Source: Chlorops oryzae (Eukaryota; Arthropoda; Insecta; Diptera; Chloropidae). Taken from it: a stretch of 64,000 nucleotides of DNA. Below, in pieces: positions 1 to 10,277 of this stretch. The notes beneath the pieces are model-generated. The model did not search any database and had not been told where the DNA came from. It saw only the letters and a program-made list of their open reading frames with translations. Where the stretch lies: assembly GCA_020466095.1 (NCBI GenBank), contig CM035806.1, positions 98,163,457-98,227,456 on the forward strand. The letters run 5' to 3'. How positions within the stretch are numbered: the first letter of the stretch is position 1; each line of letters begins with the position of its first letter. Made by a program: the position numbers and the translations under genes.

Positions 1-632
1 TATCAGCTGCAAGAGTACAGTAGTATCAAACTAAGTGTTTTAAGCATGTTGCTTTCCGGCCTCCCGAACAAGTAAAATTCAAAAACGAATTTCTTACTAC
101 AGCAAAAACAAAAACAAAAAAACAAAAAAAAAACAATGCTTAAGCTCATTTTAGAATTTTGCAGCACTTTCAACTTGAATTAAGAGCTTGTATATCCTAA
201 GAATTCTTTAAAATTGTAAATATCATGTTTGGTGCGATATATATATATATATATAATTTTTTTTTTTTAATTACTGAGACCCAAGACACATCAGACATCT
301 AAATAAAATTTTGCAAATGAACACATATTCTCTTGTTGCTCCCGATGTAAGCACTTCCGAGTATCGACTTTTGGAATCGGGCTCTTGTCAGGCTGCTCAA
401 CTATTATCTGACCAAAATCAATCCGACCATCCTGCATAGCACTACCTGCCACCGCTTTTTCTTAATTCTTCCACACCCTTACTAACCCACGCTTACGTGT
501 GTATCATTGTTCTCTTCATATACCTACACCTACATTGCAAGACCTCTTTAATATTTGATGCTTTCTCTGAAAAACCTCAATATTAAATCTACTGGCCCGC
601 AAGCTATTGTATTCTGCTAAATATATTATCAA
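1..632. other. Non-coding, nothing recognised
   Basis: AT-rich, with an A-rich tract near 100-135 and a short (TA)n at about 238-255. No ORF or terminal repeat is recognised. Confidence 0.5.
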
Positions 633-873
633 TAGGGCTCGGATTTTTATGCTTTTATAAATTTAAAGCATACTTTGCGGATCAAAAACTTTTAATAACC
701 GGCATTTTGCGAATAAGTTGAGGGAATTTCAACCTCAAACCGCTTTTCTAATTTCAAAAAATGCCCATTGAAGTTAAAAATCGATTTGAATCTGAACTTT
801 ATGTGAGTTGAACAAAATTTTTACTCCATAAAGTATGCTTTAAATTTATAAAAGCATAAAAATCCGAGCCCTA
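633..873. mobile_element. hAT-type MITE 'GGGCTCGGAT', copy 1
   Basis: 241 bp foldback element with TIRs of more than 40 bp (TAGGGCTCGGAT inward, mirrored at the other end). The perfect 8 bp target duplication ATTATCAA is at 625-632 and 874-881. No coding capacity. Three further copies in this window also have 8 bp duplications. Confidence 0.9.
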
Positions 874-1303
874 ATTATCAATCCGATTATCACGATCACG
901 ATTATCCAGTGGAATAAATGAATAATTTTTCCAAGATGTTGGCCACTGAAACATGGACAATATGGAAAAAAATTTCAAAAGTATAAATTTTTGTAAGGCA
1001 TAAGATTTTGTTATTCGATATGGAAGGGAAAATGTTTTTTGATAAAGTGCATTCAGATCTAAAACCAGAACCCATTGTATACGAAAATGTGTAAGGTATT
1101 ATCAAAAAATCGTTCGGGTTTTCTCTTTGCTCATATACTAACAATTTTTCACACTTCTCATTTCACCATTTGTAAGAATTTAGAAAGAGGAAATAAAATA
1201 AATTTTTTTTATTCGACAGTAAACAGAAAGGTTATTCCCATAAAAGTGAAGAAGCGAAAAAGTGTAAAATATATCATACAAAAATTTATTTCATTAATAT
1301 TGA

Positions 1304-1881
1304 AATCATAGCTGTTAAATAATAATTACTAATCGTAGTCATTACTAATTAGATTATAAAAAGTCGAATTAATTGATTAAGTATGATTCTTTTCTGTTTG
1401 GCCTAATGCTATCGTAATCAATTACTAATCAGATATTTTTCATACAAGAATTATATCTGTGGCAATATGGAAAATTATGTTAGTCGAAATTTCTACTTTT
1501 GAGATATTGGAATTTTTCTACTTGGGCGCTTTATCGAGATGAAATTTTCAATTTACTCACATACAAAATGAAAATTCGGAATATGTAATCAAAATAAAGT
1601 GCACATAAGATGTGACTAAAGCAAAAGTTTATGAAAATACATACATAAGCAAAAAAAAAAAGTAATTGCAAATAACTTCATACAAAATCATGATTAATGA
1701 AAACAGATTAAACACACATCAGCGCCCAAACGTCCTTATAGCTTTAAAGCCATTAACTCATTTCTCGCTTATTTCGACTTAAGCTCCTCTTTCATATTGC
1801 CACAGATATAATCATTAGAATTCTTTGTCAAATGTAATTTAATTAATTACTAATCGTAATCGCAGTTTAACAGCTATGATT
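1304..1881. mobile_element. TIR element with a second element nested inside
   Basis: AATCATAGCTGTTAAA (1304-1319) and its complement (1866-1881) bound a non-coding element. Flanks 1230-1303 and 1882-1930 resemble an uninterrupted stretch at 21840-21945 (aagcgaaaaagtgtaaa ... tttacgag), so the element appears to have inserted into an older repeat. Confidence 0.6.
1450..1812. mobile_element. Nested MITE with 20 bp perfect TIR
   Basis: ATTATATCTGTGGCAATATG (1450-1469) is perfectly mirrored at 1793-1812. Non-coding. Lies inside the 1304-1881 element. Confidence 0.65.
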
Positions 1882-2102
1882 CAAAGCTTCTTGATTTACG
1901 AGCTTCCGAAGTTTTCGAGGCAAATATGATTTTATTGTAGAAAAAGGGAGTATTTTCTTTCCGCTTTTTCATATTTTTGTTGTGACAAGCAAAGTTTTTC
2001 TATTTTCTTAAAAAAGGCGCCAAATTCCAATAAAATTTTGATGTGATGTAAAACAAATACCTTCGATTTAACGACCTGACTGTTGCCAGTCCCTCCCGTT
2101 AA

Positions 2103-2982
2103 ATTGAATCATAGAATAAGTAATAATATAGAAGGAGCGTCTGAACGATTGCTTCGTTGCGCATAATAGGCGCGGGCGGTAAGGAAGAGGTGGAAGAAAC
2201 GAAATTCTCTCTCATTCCTAATCCTATTGATGCTCACAGCAGAACCCGCTCATAACATATTTGCATGGTATGAACGAAAATAATCTATATTTTGACTTTA
2301 AAGTCCTATAACCAGGGCTCGGATATATATGCATTTATAAATTTAAAGCATACTTTATGGGGGAAAATCTTTTCTTACCAACATTTTGCGAACAAGTCTA
2401 GTGAAGTTGAACTTCAAACGGCTTTTCTACCTTCATAAAAATTCTTATTGAAGTTAAGAATCTATTTGAATCTGAACTTTATGTGAGTTGAACAAAATTT
2501 TTACTCCATAAAGTATGCTTTAAATTTATAAATGCATATATATCCGAGCCCTGCCTATAACTTTTGATACACTGCTCCGATTTTCATAAAATAAAAACTA
2601 TAAGAAAATTTGAATAATTTGGAAAATCTTATACGCTTACTCTATATAGATATCTACAAAAGGAAAAAAGTTCGTAACTGACAGAAAATTTCAAGTCTTC
2701 ATAAACCTACAATTTCTATTAATTCTCTTCACATTCATAGCTGTAAGCACCCAGCCGGAATTTTTCTCATAAATGACCAATTCGCGGCTCTATGTCCTGC
2801 TGAAATCATTGATTGTTTCACCGGGACATTTCCGGCTGGGGTGTCACCGAGTACACACATACTCTGCTTACAGCATTAATAGTGGAAACAATGAGAGCGG
2901 GCTCCACGCGAGGAACCCCCCATACAATTTTCGCTTTGTATGAGACGCTCCTTCTATATTATTACTTATTCTATGATTGAAT
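2103..2982. mobile_element. TIR element with 40 bp perfect terminal inverted repeats
   Basis: Left end 2103-2142 (attgaatcatagaataag...) is mirrored by 2943-2982. It contains the hAT MITE at 2313-2553 and an inner inverted pair around CCAGCCGGAA (2751) and TTCCGGCTGGGG (2829). Non-coding. Confidence 0.75.
2313..2553. mobile_element. hAT-type MITE 'GGGCTCGGAT', copy 2
   Basis: Ends CAGGGCTCGG and CCGAGCCCTG. Target duplication CCTATAAC at 2305-2312 and 2554-2561. Nested inside the 2103-2982 element. Confidence 0.92.
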
Positions 2983-4052
2983 GCTATCATATAGCCAATT
3001 TTCTTCAATTTTAAATGAATAAAACTAAAAATTACGCTTTCAAAACACATTTTTTTCAAATAATGATGAGGTCATCGTCAAATGCACTTATTGAATTTTT
3101 ACAATCATACCCTAAGGTATGTTAATTTGAAATTGTGCCCTAGTGATAACATATCAACAGCAAAAAATTGTTTTTTCATTCCTCTTTGCTTCCATGTAGG
3201 CCCTTTCTGTTTGCAAACTCTAAATCTTCATGTTGCTACTTAGACCGAGGGAATTCAAGCGAATTTCGTGCCTTATGCGCTCGTTGTATAAGGGACTCAA
3301 TGGCAAAAATTTGAATGCTCATTAAATCCGAATCTTGCGAATAATCGTTAAATTGAAATTCTCCTGTACTTAGCATAATTATAAGATAAAGAGTAGTTCC
3401 TGCATTGGGAGTCGATGTTGCAAAATTTCGAACTATTTCTTTCACACACCTGCTTGAATATCACTACTAAATTTTTGTTATATTTTTAATCAATTTTAAT
3501 ATCAATCAATAGACATTCAACAATAAATCATATATTATAGAGAAATGCCGAGAAATTTCAAAAATAGCAAAAAAAAAGCGAATTGGCTTAAAAGCGATCA
3601 TAATACGAATAATATGATTTTTGAAACCTTCTTTAGTTGTATTGAACATTTTCATCAAAACAAAAAAGTTTCGTTATATTAAATGAATTTTTAAGAAATA
3701 TTGGAACATACAGTTTGCCTGTAAAAGCTTGATACATTTTTGGCATTAAGTTCCATTTTAAGATGTTTTCGAAAAGACTTTGAATTTATTTTATTTAGCT
3801 TTTTTTATTTAGGGTTATTTTTTTTATTTATTTATTTTTTTTTATTAAGAGTCGTTCCAGTTTGAGCAGTTCTATAATATACGCAATAGTGATGTACGGA
3901 ATATTACATTTAAGTACTTGCAAATGTTCAATTTAATAACTAAGTTTTCCGATGTTCCGTAAGATATTTTTTCGAAAAACAATTTAGAAAATTTTTTATA
4001 TTTTTTAGCGACCCCCGAATTTTTATAATTCGTAGTAAAAATATTAACCTGC
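2983..4052. other. Non-coding, nothing recognised
   Basis: AT-rich unique sequence. Short ORFs here show no family resemblance. Confidence 0.45.
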
Positions 4053-4785
4053 TTAAGGGGACCTTCTGGTCTAGAGCACGAAAATTTAGGTTATTTTCAT
4101 GATTTTTTTTTGTATTAAGCCAAATAAAAAACGATTTTCTAAGTATGCAGGCATATTATATTCTTTATTGACAAAAAATAAAAAATGTTGTTGTAATTTT
4201 TTTTTTTTTTTGGTATTTTAAAAATGGCGTTGAAGTGGAACCTCTTTGAAAAAGTACCTCCGTGGTGTGAAAGATTTTGGCAGCTCTGGTAACCGAAAAA
4301 AAAAAACCAAAAATATGTTATTAATCAGAATGAATGCGGCTATGGCAGAACTAGAATAAAAAAAAATTTTTTTAATTGACAAAATGGCGCAATTTTTTAT
4401 TTCAACCATCAAAAACTCCCCTTTTTTTGACCATTTTTTTGATGAAAAAATATGAAGTTCTTGAAATAAAAATTCGATTCTAGTTCGGGCCATAGCCGTT
4501 GATGTTATGAATAATATATAAAAATTCTAGACAAATCGGTTCGATGGTTTTTTTTGTTTTCATTCACACCAGGTCAAAAAAAGTAGTTTTGAGATAAACG
4601 CGTTTAAAGTTGCTTTGATCAAGCGCGCTGCCTGCTGTCTCCACCTTCTAAAAAGGCTGTAGCAAAACAAATATTGTCAATATCTTCACGAAACTTTGCC
4701 AGCATATTCTTAAAAGTCTATTCTTCCGAATATATAAAAAAAAAAATCAATTTTCAAAAAATTCTAGACCAGAAGGTCCCCTTAA
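4053..4785 (+). mobile_element. TTAA-inserting element, family B (GGGGACC ends), copy 1
   Basis: Bounded by TTAAGGGGACCTTCTGGTCT and its inverse (AGACCAGAAGGTCCCCTTAA). Length 733 bp including both TTAA. No transposase ORF. Internal landmarks GACAAAATGGCG (4378), AATCGGTTC (4534) and GAGATAAACGCGTTTAAAG (4591). TTAA target and GGGG start suggest mobilisation by a piggyBac-like transposase. Confidence 0.85.
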
Positions 4786-6235
4786 CAATCTCCAATAAAT
4801 TATACAAATTCGAAGGTCGCTAAAAAAAAATATAAAAATTTCAATTTTCAACGAATTTATATCATTAATTTCATTAATGAATATTTCTGGGCAAACCAAA
4901 ATAAATCCATTTAAGTTTTTGGAAGGCTCAACGCTCAGCATCTCAATACTCGCATTTTTCTGTGCATTTTTATATAACAATTTTATATAATCATTATGGG
5001 TAAACTTTCAAGCTTTCCCATGATTAGGTCACCTTCGGCGGCCTTGACTTTCTAAGCGATTTCTATTTCACTGCAAATAACGATTTCGTGTTAATGTGCC
5101 GCAAAATTTTTAATGCGATCATTTTAGCAATGTTTGAGCATTTCAGTTTGCTATCTCTCCAGAAAATTTTAAAAGACTGACTAAAATTTTCACTACAACC
5201 CAAATTTCCAAAATCTTGACGGAAAGATTCGAATGCAAATACTCGTTACATCACAAATGCATATCGCAATTAAATATAATGCAATGATTAATAATTCTTT
5301 CACAGAAACACCTGCTCTTCCATTCGTCATATCTCTTTCTAAATAAAAGCCTATAATTTTTTTCTCGATACAGAAAACGCTCACTGCTTTTTTCCATTTT
5401 TTTTTTTTTTTTTAATGATGGGAGATGTTTTTGTTTTTTAACTTTCAAATTGGTTTAGCAGTAAAAACTTCTTTAATTTGTACATAAAAAATTCATATAA
5501 AAATATACATATATAAATATATATGTAAAAGCCGTCCTTAAACACAAGAAAATGAAAGCATAATTAACCATTGATAAAAAAGAAATTTGTTAAAAGCATT
5601 CTCAATATATGTTGCCAATTTATATTTTTTTCGTTATGGCTTAAATAATCAAGTAAACATTAGTGTAGCTTAAGTGCAAAAAACCATTGGAAACTTAAAC
5701 ATTTGGATGAGAAAAAAAATGCCCAACTCAAAAGTTGGGAAGTCCAATTTTTAGATATAAGATGAATTCCAAAAAGAGTCCTCGACTGTTAAGAATATCA
5801 CACACTGCTTAAAATTATTACGTGAAATTGTAAGAGCAAAGCAAAAGAAAAACTTTGCAAACAATGTACGATCGATTATATGCACATGCATTTTATATGT
5901 ACATATATATGAGAATAGCGTTAAATGTCAAAAAAAGCATTACTGACGTATAGCAAATCAGATTTCTTTAAAATTACCTTTGCATACAGTTATTAAGCAA
6001 GCCTTTAACAAGTAAATTCTAACAAAAATTCATGATTTTTTTTGACTTGGTAAATAGTGTAAGTACCTATCTACTAGTGAGCCGATTTGCGAAAAGTTAA
6101 GGTCATCGCATGGAAAAATATGAGGTTGGGAATAAAAATAAATATAAAATTATTTAAAATCTGATCCGGAAAGTCCGAGTTGCTCAGAGAAGAGCACTTA
6201 GTTTCTTTTCCAAAAAAATTAAATTTTTAACTAGT
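4786..6235. other. Non-coding, nothing recognised
   Basis: AT-rich with A/T homopolymers and short TA runs. No protein family is recognised in its short ORFs. Confidence 0.45.
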
Positions 6236-7228
6236 TTTCATACGTACGCGGATGACATTGCAATATCCGTCGCGGGGAAGCACCTCGACATCATCTCGGA
6301 CATGATGTCCCAACATCTAAGAACACTCAGCCGCTGGAGCGGCGAGTGTTGTCTAAAAATCAATCCTAATAAAACGGAACTCGTACTCTTCTCCAGAAGA
6401 TACAAGATCCCATCCTTCAACCTACCAAAACTAAATGTGGTTGTCTTGAAACTAAGCAGCCAAGTAAGATACTTAGGGCTGATACTAGGCGTTATACTGC
6501 TGGTAAAGGGCAATAGGCACAAAATGGGGACTTTCCCCCAATTCTACACTATGGCTCTACCAAGCTGTGCTAGAACCGATCCTCCTATACGCCTCAACCT
6601 TTTGGTGGCCGATCACCTACAAATCCTCGTATATTGAAGCCTTAGACAGGGTGAGAAGACAGTCCGCTTTACTGGTAACAAGATCACTGAGGACTACCCC
6701 GTTCCAAGGCACTTTTTACACTCCTTTGTTGGCTACCAACATCACTCCTCACCAGACAACAAGCAAAGATCGCGGCTGTGTGATTGAGTACCGTCTGCCG
6801 ATGGACCAGAACAAACTCTGGTCACTCACAAATCTTGACAGAAGATTTCAGAATCCCGACTGATATTGACTATCGCACCCCCTCGCTCTGCTTCGAATGC
6901 GGATATAGCACCCGCGTACCGAGCACGGAGGAGTGGTGCGATGGTCTACAAATCAGCCGGGACGTAATTGAAGTTTTTACTGATGGCTCTAAACTCGACT
7001 CAAGGGTAGGGTGCGGTATTTATTCTAGCGGCTTAAACCTTAGTTAAGCCCTCCGCCTGCCTGACCACTGCAGTGTATTTCAAGCGGAGGTCATGGCCAT
7101 TAACCACGCCGCCAGGTGGCTCATGTGTAATGAGATATTTGGCAGGAATATCTACATTTTCACCGACAACCAGGCGGCTATCAGATCCTTTGATTTCGGA
7201 CTGGAGTCCACATCAAAACTTGTCCAAG
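6236..7228 (+). pseudogene. Non-LTR retrotransposon remnant: reverse transcriptase end plus RNase H start
   Basis: Begins at the catalytic YADD (6245-6256) followed by the RT thumb (SRWSGECCLKINPNKTELVL). It shifts frame to LEPILLYASTFWWPITYKSS, then again to an RNase H with FTDGS (about 6976) and later QAEVMAINHAARWL and FTDNQAAIRS. There are an internal TAA and several frameshifts, and both ends are missing. RT plus RNase H points to the I/LOA/R1-like branch rather than plain jockey. Dead. Confidence 0.8.
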
Positions 7229-7787
7229 ATTTGTTTTTTTATATAAATATAATTCTTCCGATTTTTGTTAATTGAATTCATATTAGTCTTCATTTCAAAC
7301 GTAACGAATTCGTATATGAATAATTTTCAAAAGGTTTCGGTAAACAATATATTTTGCTAATTAGGTTCGAGTCTCACTATCGATTTTGTTGTATTAGCTT
7401 AATGTTAGTTTATTTGGTTAATAAGGACAAATTCCGATTTTTCCTACATTCCAATTGACAGTTTGTCCAACTACCAGCTTTCCAAGATACCTGGCTCCTC
7501 ATGGAATTCGCAAATTGGGTTCGAGTCTTTATGGGAATACTCTTTATATACTGGGCAAAGGTTAGTGACTGCGGTTATATTTAGCAAATACCATCTCCGA
7601 ACAGTCAGATTTCCAGATGAGTAAGCTATTAATAGCCAGATTTACCGATGGCTAAGCTATTAATAGCCAGATTTCCAGGCACATTGACATTAGGAGCCAT
7701 TTGGAGCCGTTTGTTCGTTTGTGAACTCTGAAACCAGTATTTGAGTACGATGTGAACTCTGTATAATATATATACTACCGCCGTATT
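7229..7787. other. Non-coding, with a short direct duplication
   Basis: The stretch gctattaatagccagatttacc occurs twice in near-identical form (about 7623-7679). Otherwise nothing recognised. Confidence 0.4.
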
Positions 7788-7883
7788 GCACCCGTTACTC
7801 AGTAACGAATAACGAGTAACGGTTTGCTCTGCGGTATGCACCCGTTACTCAGTAACGAATAACGAGTAACGGTTTGCTCTCAA
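7788..7883 (+). repeat. Two-copy 50 bp tandem repeat of palindromic GTTACTCAGTAAC
   Basis: Two nearly identical 50 bp units (7788-7837 and 7838 onward). Each holds the perfect palindrome GTTACTCAGTAAC followed by a diverged copy (GAATAACGAGTAACGG), so CCGTTACTC pairs with GAGTAACGG. It lies about 400 bp upstream of a candidate Ephrin non-coding exon and may be a regulatory cluster. Confidence 0.6.
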
Positions 7884-8281
7884 GTTAGAGAACTCGATTT
7901 TTTTGTCGAATTAAAATGCAGATAATTTTTTGTAAAAGATCATGAATAAAACGAAAACGAAAAGGTCTTTGTGCGCGAAAAGGTAAATTGCAAAAAGTAC
8001 GAAGTATGGCAAAATAATTGAGAAAATCGAAAAGAATCTTAGTTGATATTTGAACGCATAAAAAGTTTGTGTATACGCAGTATCTGAATGAGATAGAGTA
8101 TTCGGATGTGAAGTGTGATGAAAAGAGATGGCACTGTATGGAGCAAAATGGAGCTGAATAATGAAAAAAAAAAGTTGAACGAAATTTGATGCAACAAAAT
8201 ATAATTTGCAAAAGCAAAATTTCCTTTGTGAAATTAAAAGTCTGCATTAAAAATCAACTCAAAGCAACGGAAGAACACAAA
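7884..8281 (+). other. Candidate non-coding 5' exon region of Ephrin
   Basis: Unique, non-repetitive sequence ending in aacacaaag with a gtaaat donor at 8282. It lies 1.2 kb before the acceptor of the first coding exon. No coding potential on the + strand. Confidence 0.25.
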
Positions 8282-8720
8282 GGTAAATAACTATGATAAT
8301 AAAGCGCATCTTGAAGTAAAATTCTTTTCGCTAGACATATATATATATGTATATGTATACATAAAAGCGAATGAATTTTTTTCTAATCACACCATCACCA
8401 TCACTTTTACCTAGAGAAAATGCTTTTTCTTTATCGACTTATAGACGACTTGTTTAACAATAATCTTTACGTGAGATAATTTATTTGTGACAAATTGAGA
8501 AATTAAAAAAAAAAGAACAGTAAGGGATAAGTTAATGTAACTTGAATATAATAAACCCTTCAAAGTTGTAAGATTGGCTGAAATATCTTGATATAAAAAC
8601 TCGATTCCTCCGATTTTTTCTTGCCTTATGAGGACCTATATTCAAAGTATCGGACGAACGAAATATCTGATTATTTCATATTTGTTATATTATAAACAAA
8701 CTAACAATTACAACATTATA

Positions 8721-8935
8721 CAGCCCGATTCTGAATATTCCCGGGGAATTTACTTTTCTCGAGAGTAAAATTCTTCTGTTTTAAATATTTGGGGGAAGAA
8801 ATTTGATGGCAAATGGGTATTTGACCCATACTCATAATTTTCCTTACCCTATCTTTTTGAAAAAGGAGAATTTTAGTCTCGAGAAAAGTAAATTCCCCGG
8901 GAATTCGTTCCCCGGGAATATTGTGAATCGGGCTG
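8721..8935. mobile_element. MITE 'CAGCCCGATTC', copy 1
   Basis: 215 bp foldback. CAGCCCGATTCTGAATATTC at the left is mirrored by GAATATTGTGAATCGGGCTG at the right. Flanked by ATA on both sides, possibly a 3 bp target duplication. It has strong CCCGGGGAATT palindromes inside. Confidence 0.8.
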
Positions 8936-9476
8936 ATAGTCATATAATCATAAAACATTTGTATTATCATTGTATCATTGTACAATACTATCATTGTACT
9001 ATATACGAATCAAATATTGCAAATCACTCAATATACCTTATGGATAGCATTTAAAAGCAGATTGCATATTTCCAAATTGCACACACATTTTTCTTTCCAA
9101 ATAATCCAAATAAATAATTTGGCGATGATGGCCAAAGAGAAGAAATTTCCCTTCGTCTTACCTGTCATAACTAGTAACTGGGAATACCGAAATACTTCAA
9201 CAAAATTCAACTTATTTTAGCTGATTTTATTTATTTTAAAAAAAGCAAAAAAAAAGCAAAAAAAAAAAATATTAAATCCGCTTTAAATGCATTCGTACTT
9301 TATTCAATAAGAATGTTCTGTATTCGAGGTTTAAAATCTATAATGTAAATAAATCCCAAAATCAATTCATTCATCGTCCATAGAACGCACGTCATTTTGT
9401 TTGTCCATAGAACGAAAACACAGAGATCCATAAACAAATATAATCTTGATTCTTAAAATTTTTTTTTTACTTCTAG

Positions 9477-9537
9477 CAATTAGCAGTGCATAAAGCAGTG
9501 TATAAAGAAGAAAGGAAACATATAAATATTCATTGTA
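9477..9537 (+). other. Ephrin: Ephrin 5' UTR part of the first coding exon (putative)
   Basis: A pyrimidine-rich tract ending in ttctag (9471-9476) is a good splice acceptor just before a short leader that runs to the ATG at 9538. This suggests that transcription starts further upstream in a non-coding exon. A candidate non-coding exon ends near 8281 with a gtaaat donor. Inference from splice signals only. Confidence 0.4.
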
Positions 9538-10277
9538 ATGCTAGAATTGCAAAATCACACGGGAGGTAACACCTTACACGCGCGGATAAAATTTCAACCT
9601 GCAATTTCCCTGCGTAATTTTGAGAATCTCGACGCTGAGGAGCAAGATTATCCACCGATTAAAACAGAAGACCTTACCAACTGTGTCGCTTATGTAGGAA
9701 ATAAGCATTCAGAAAAATATCTTAATCTTGCTGCTGCTGCTGCTGCTACTACTGCTGCTGCTGCTGCTGCTACTACTGCTGCTGCTGCTGCTGTGCCGTC
9801 CACAACAAGTATTAAACGTAATTTGTCGGAAAATAATCGGCAAAAAATGCAAACGCAAACACAAATATTGCAAAAGCATCAATTAAAATCATTGAAGCTC
9901 AAGCAAAATAAGTCCAGGAAGGCGGCGGCGGCGGTCGCGCCTTCGAGAGGTATTGCTGGTTTTCAAACATTCCTCAAGAGGCAATTAAAGTTTGTGAAAA
10001 ACAACCATGTAGTACCGGCATTGTTGTTCGAACAACATCAGCCTAAAAAAGTTATCCCACTATCACTGCACAATTGCAAACCACAAACAAAAACACCTCT
10101 CACAACACCACCACCACCACCAGCAAAGATACGAAAGAAATGCCGCTTGCTACCCGGACTAGGAGCAACGTCCTTTTTTACGCTCATAACTCTCATTGTC
10201 TTGGAAATGATCTTATTATCTACCGTGTCTAATTGCGCAAAAACTTTTTATATGCATTGGAACACATCGAATAGCAT
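9538..10277 (+). CDS. Ephrin: Ephrin coding exon 1
   Basis: Starts at the ATG at 9538 and ends at a gtgagt donor (10278), phase 2. It encodes the N-terminal extension, Ala runs from a GCT microsatellite (about 9729-9792), a Pro run (about 10109-10123) and the first hydrophobic segment, ending in the FYMHWNTSNS motif that opens the ephrin domain. Conserved residues are confined to the last 35 codons, so the exact start codon is less certain than the 3' end. Confidence 0.9.

Noticed and set aside
7885..8247. 120-codon minus-strand ORF rich in Phe/Cys
   Set aside because: AT-rich chance frame opposite the candidate Ephrin non-coding exon; no domain.
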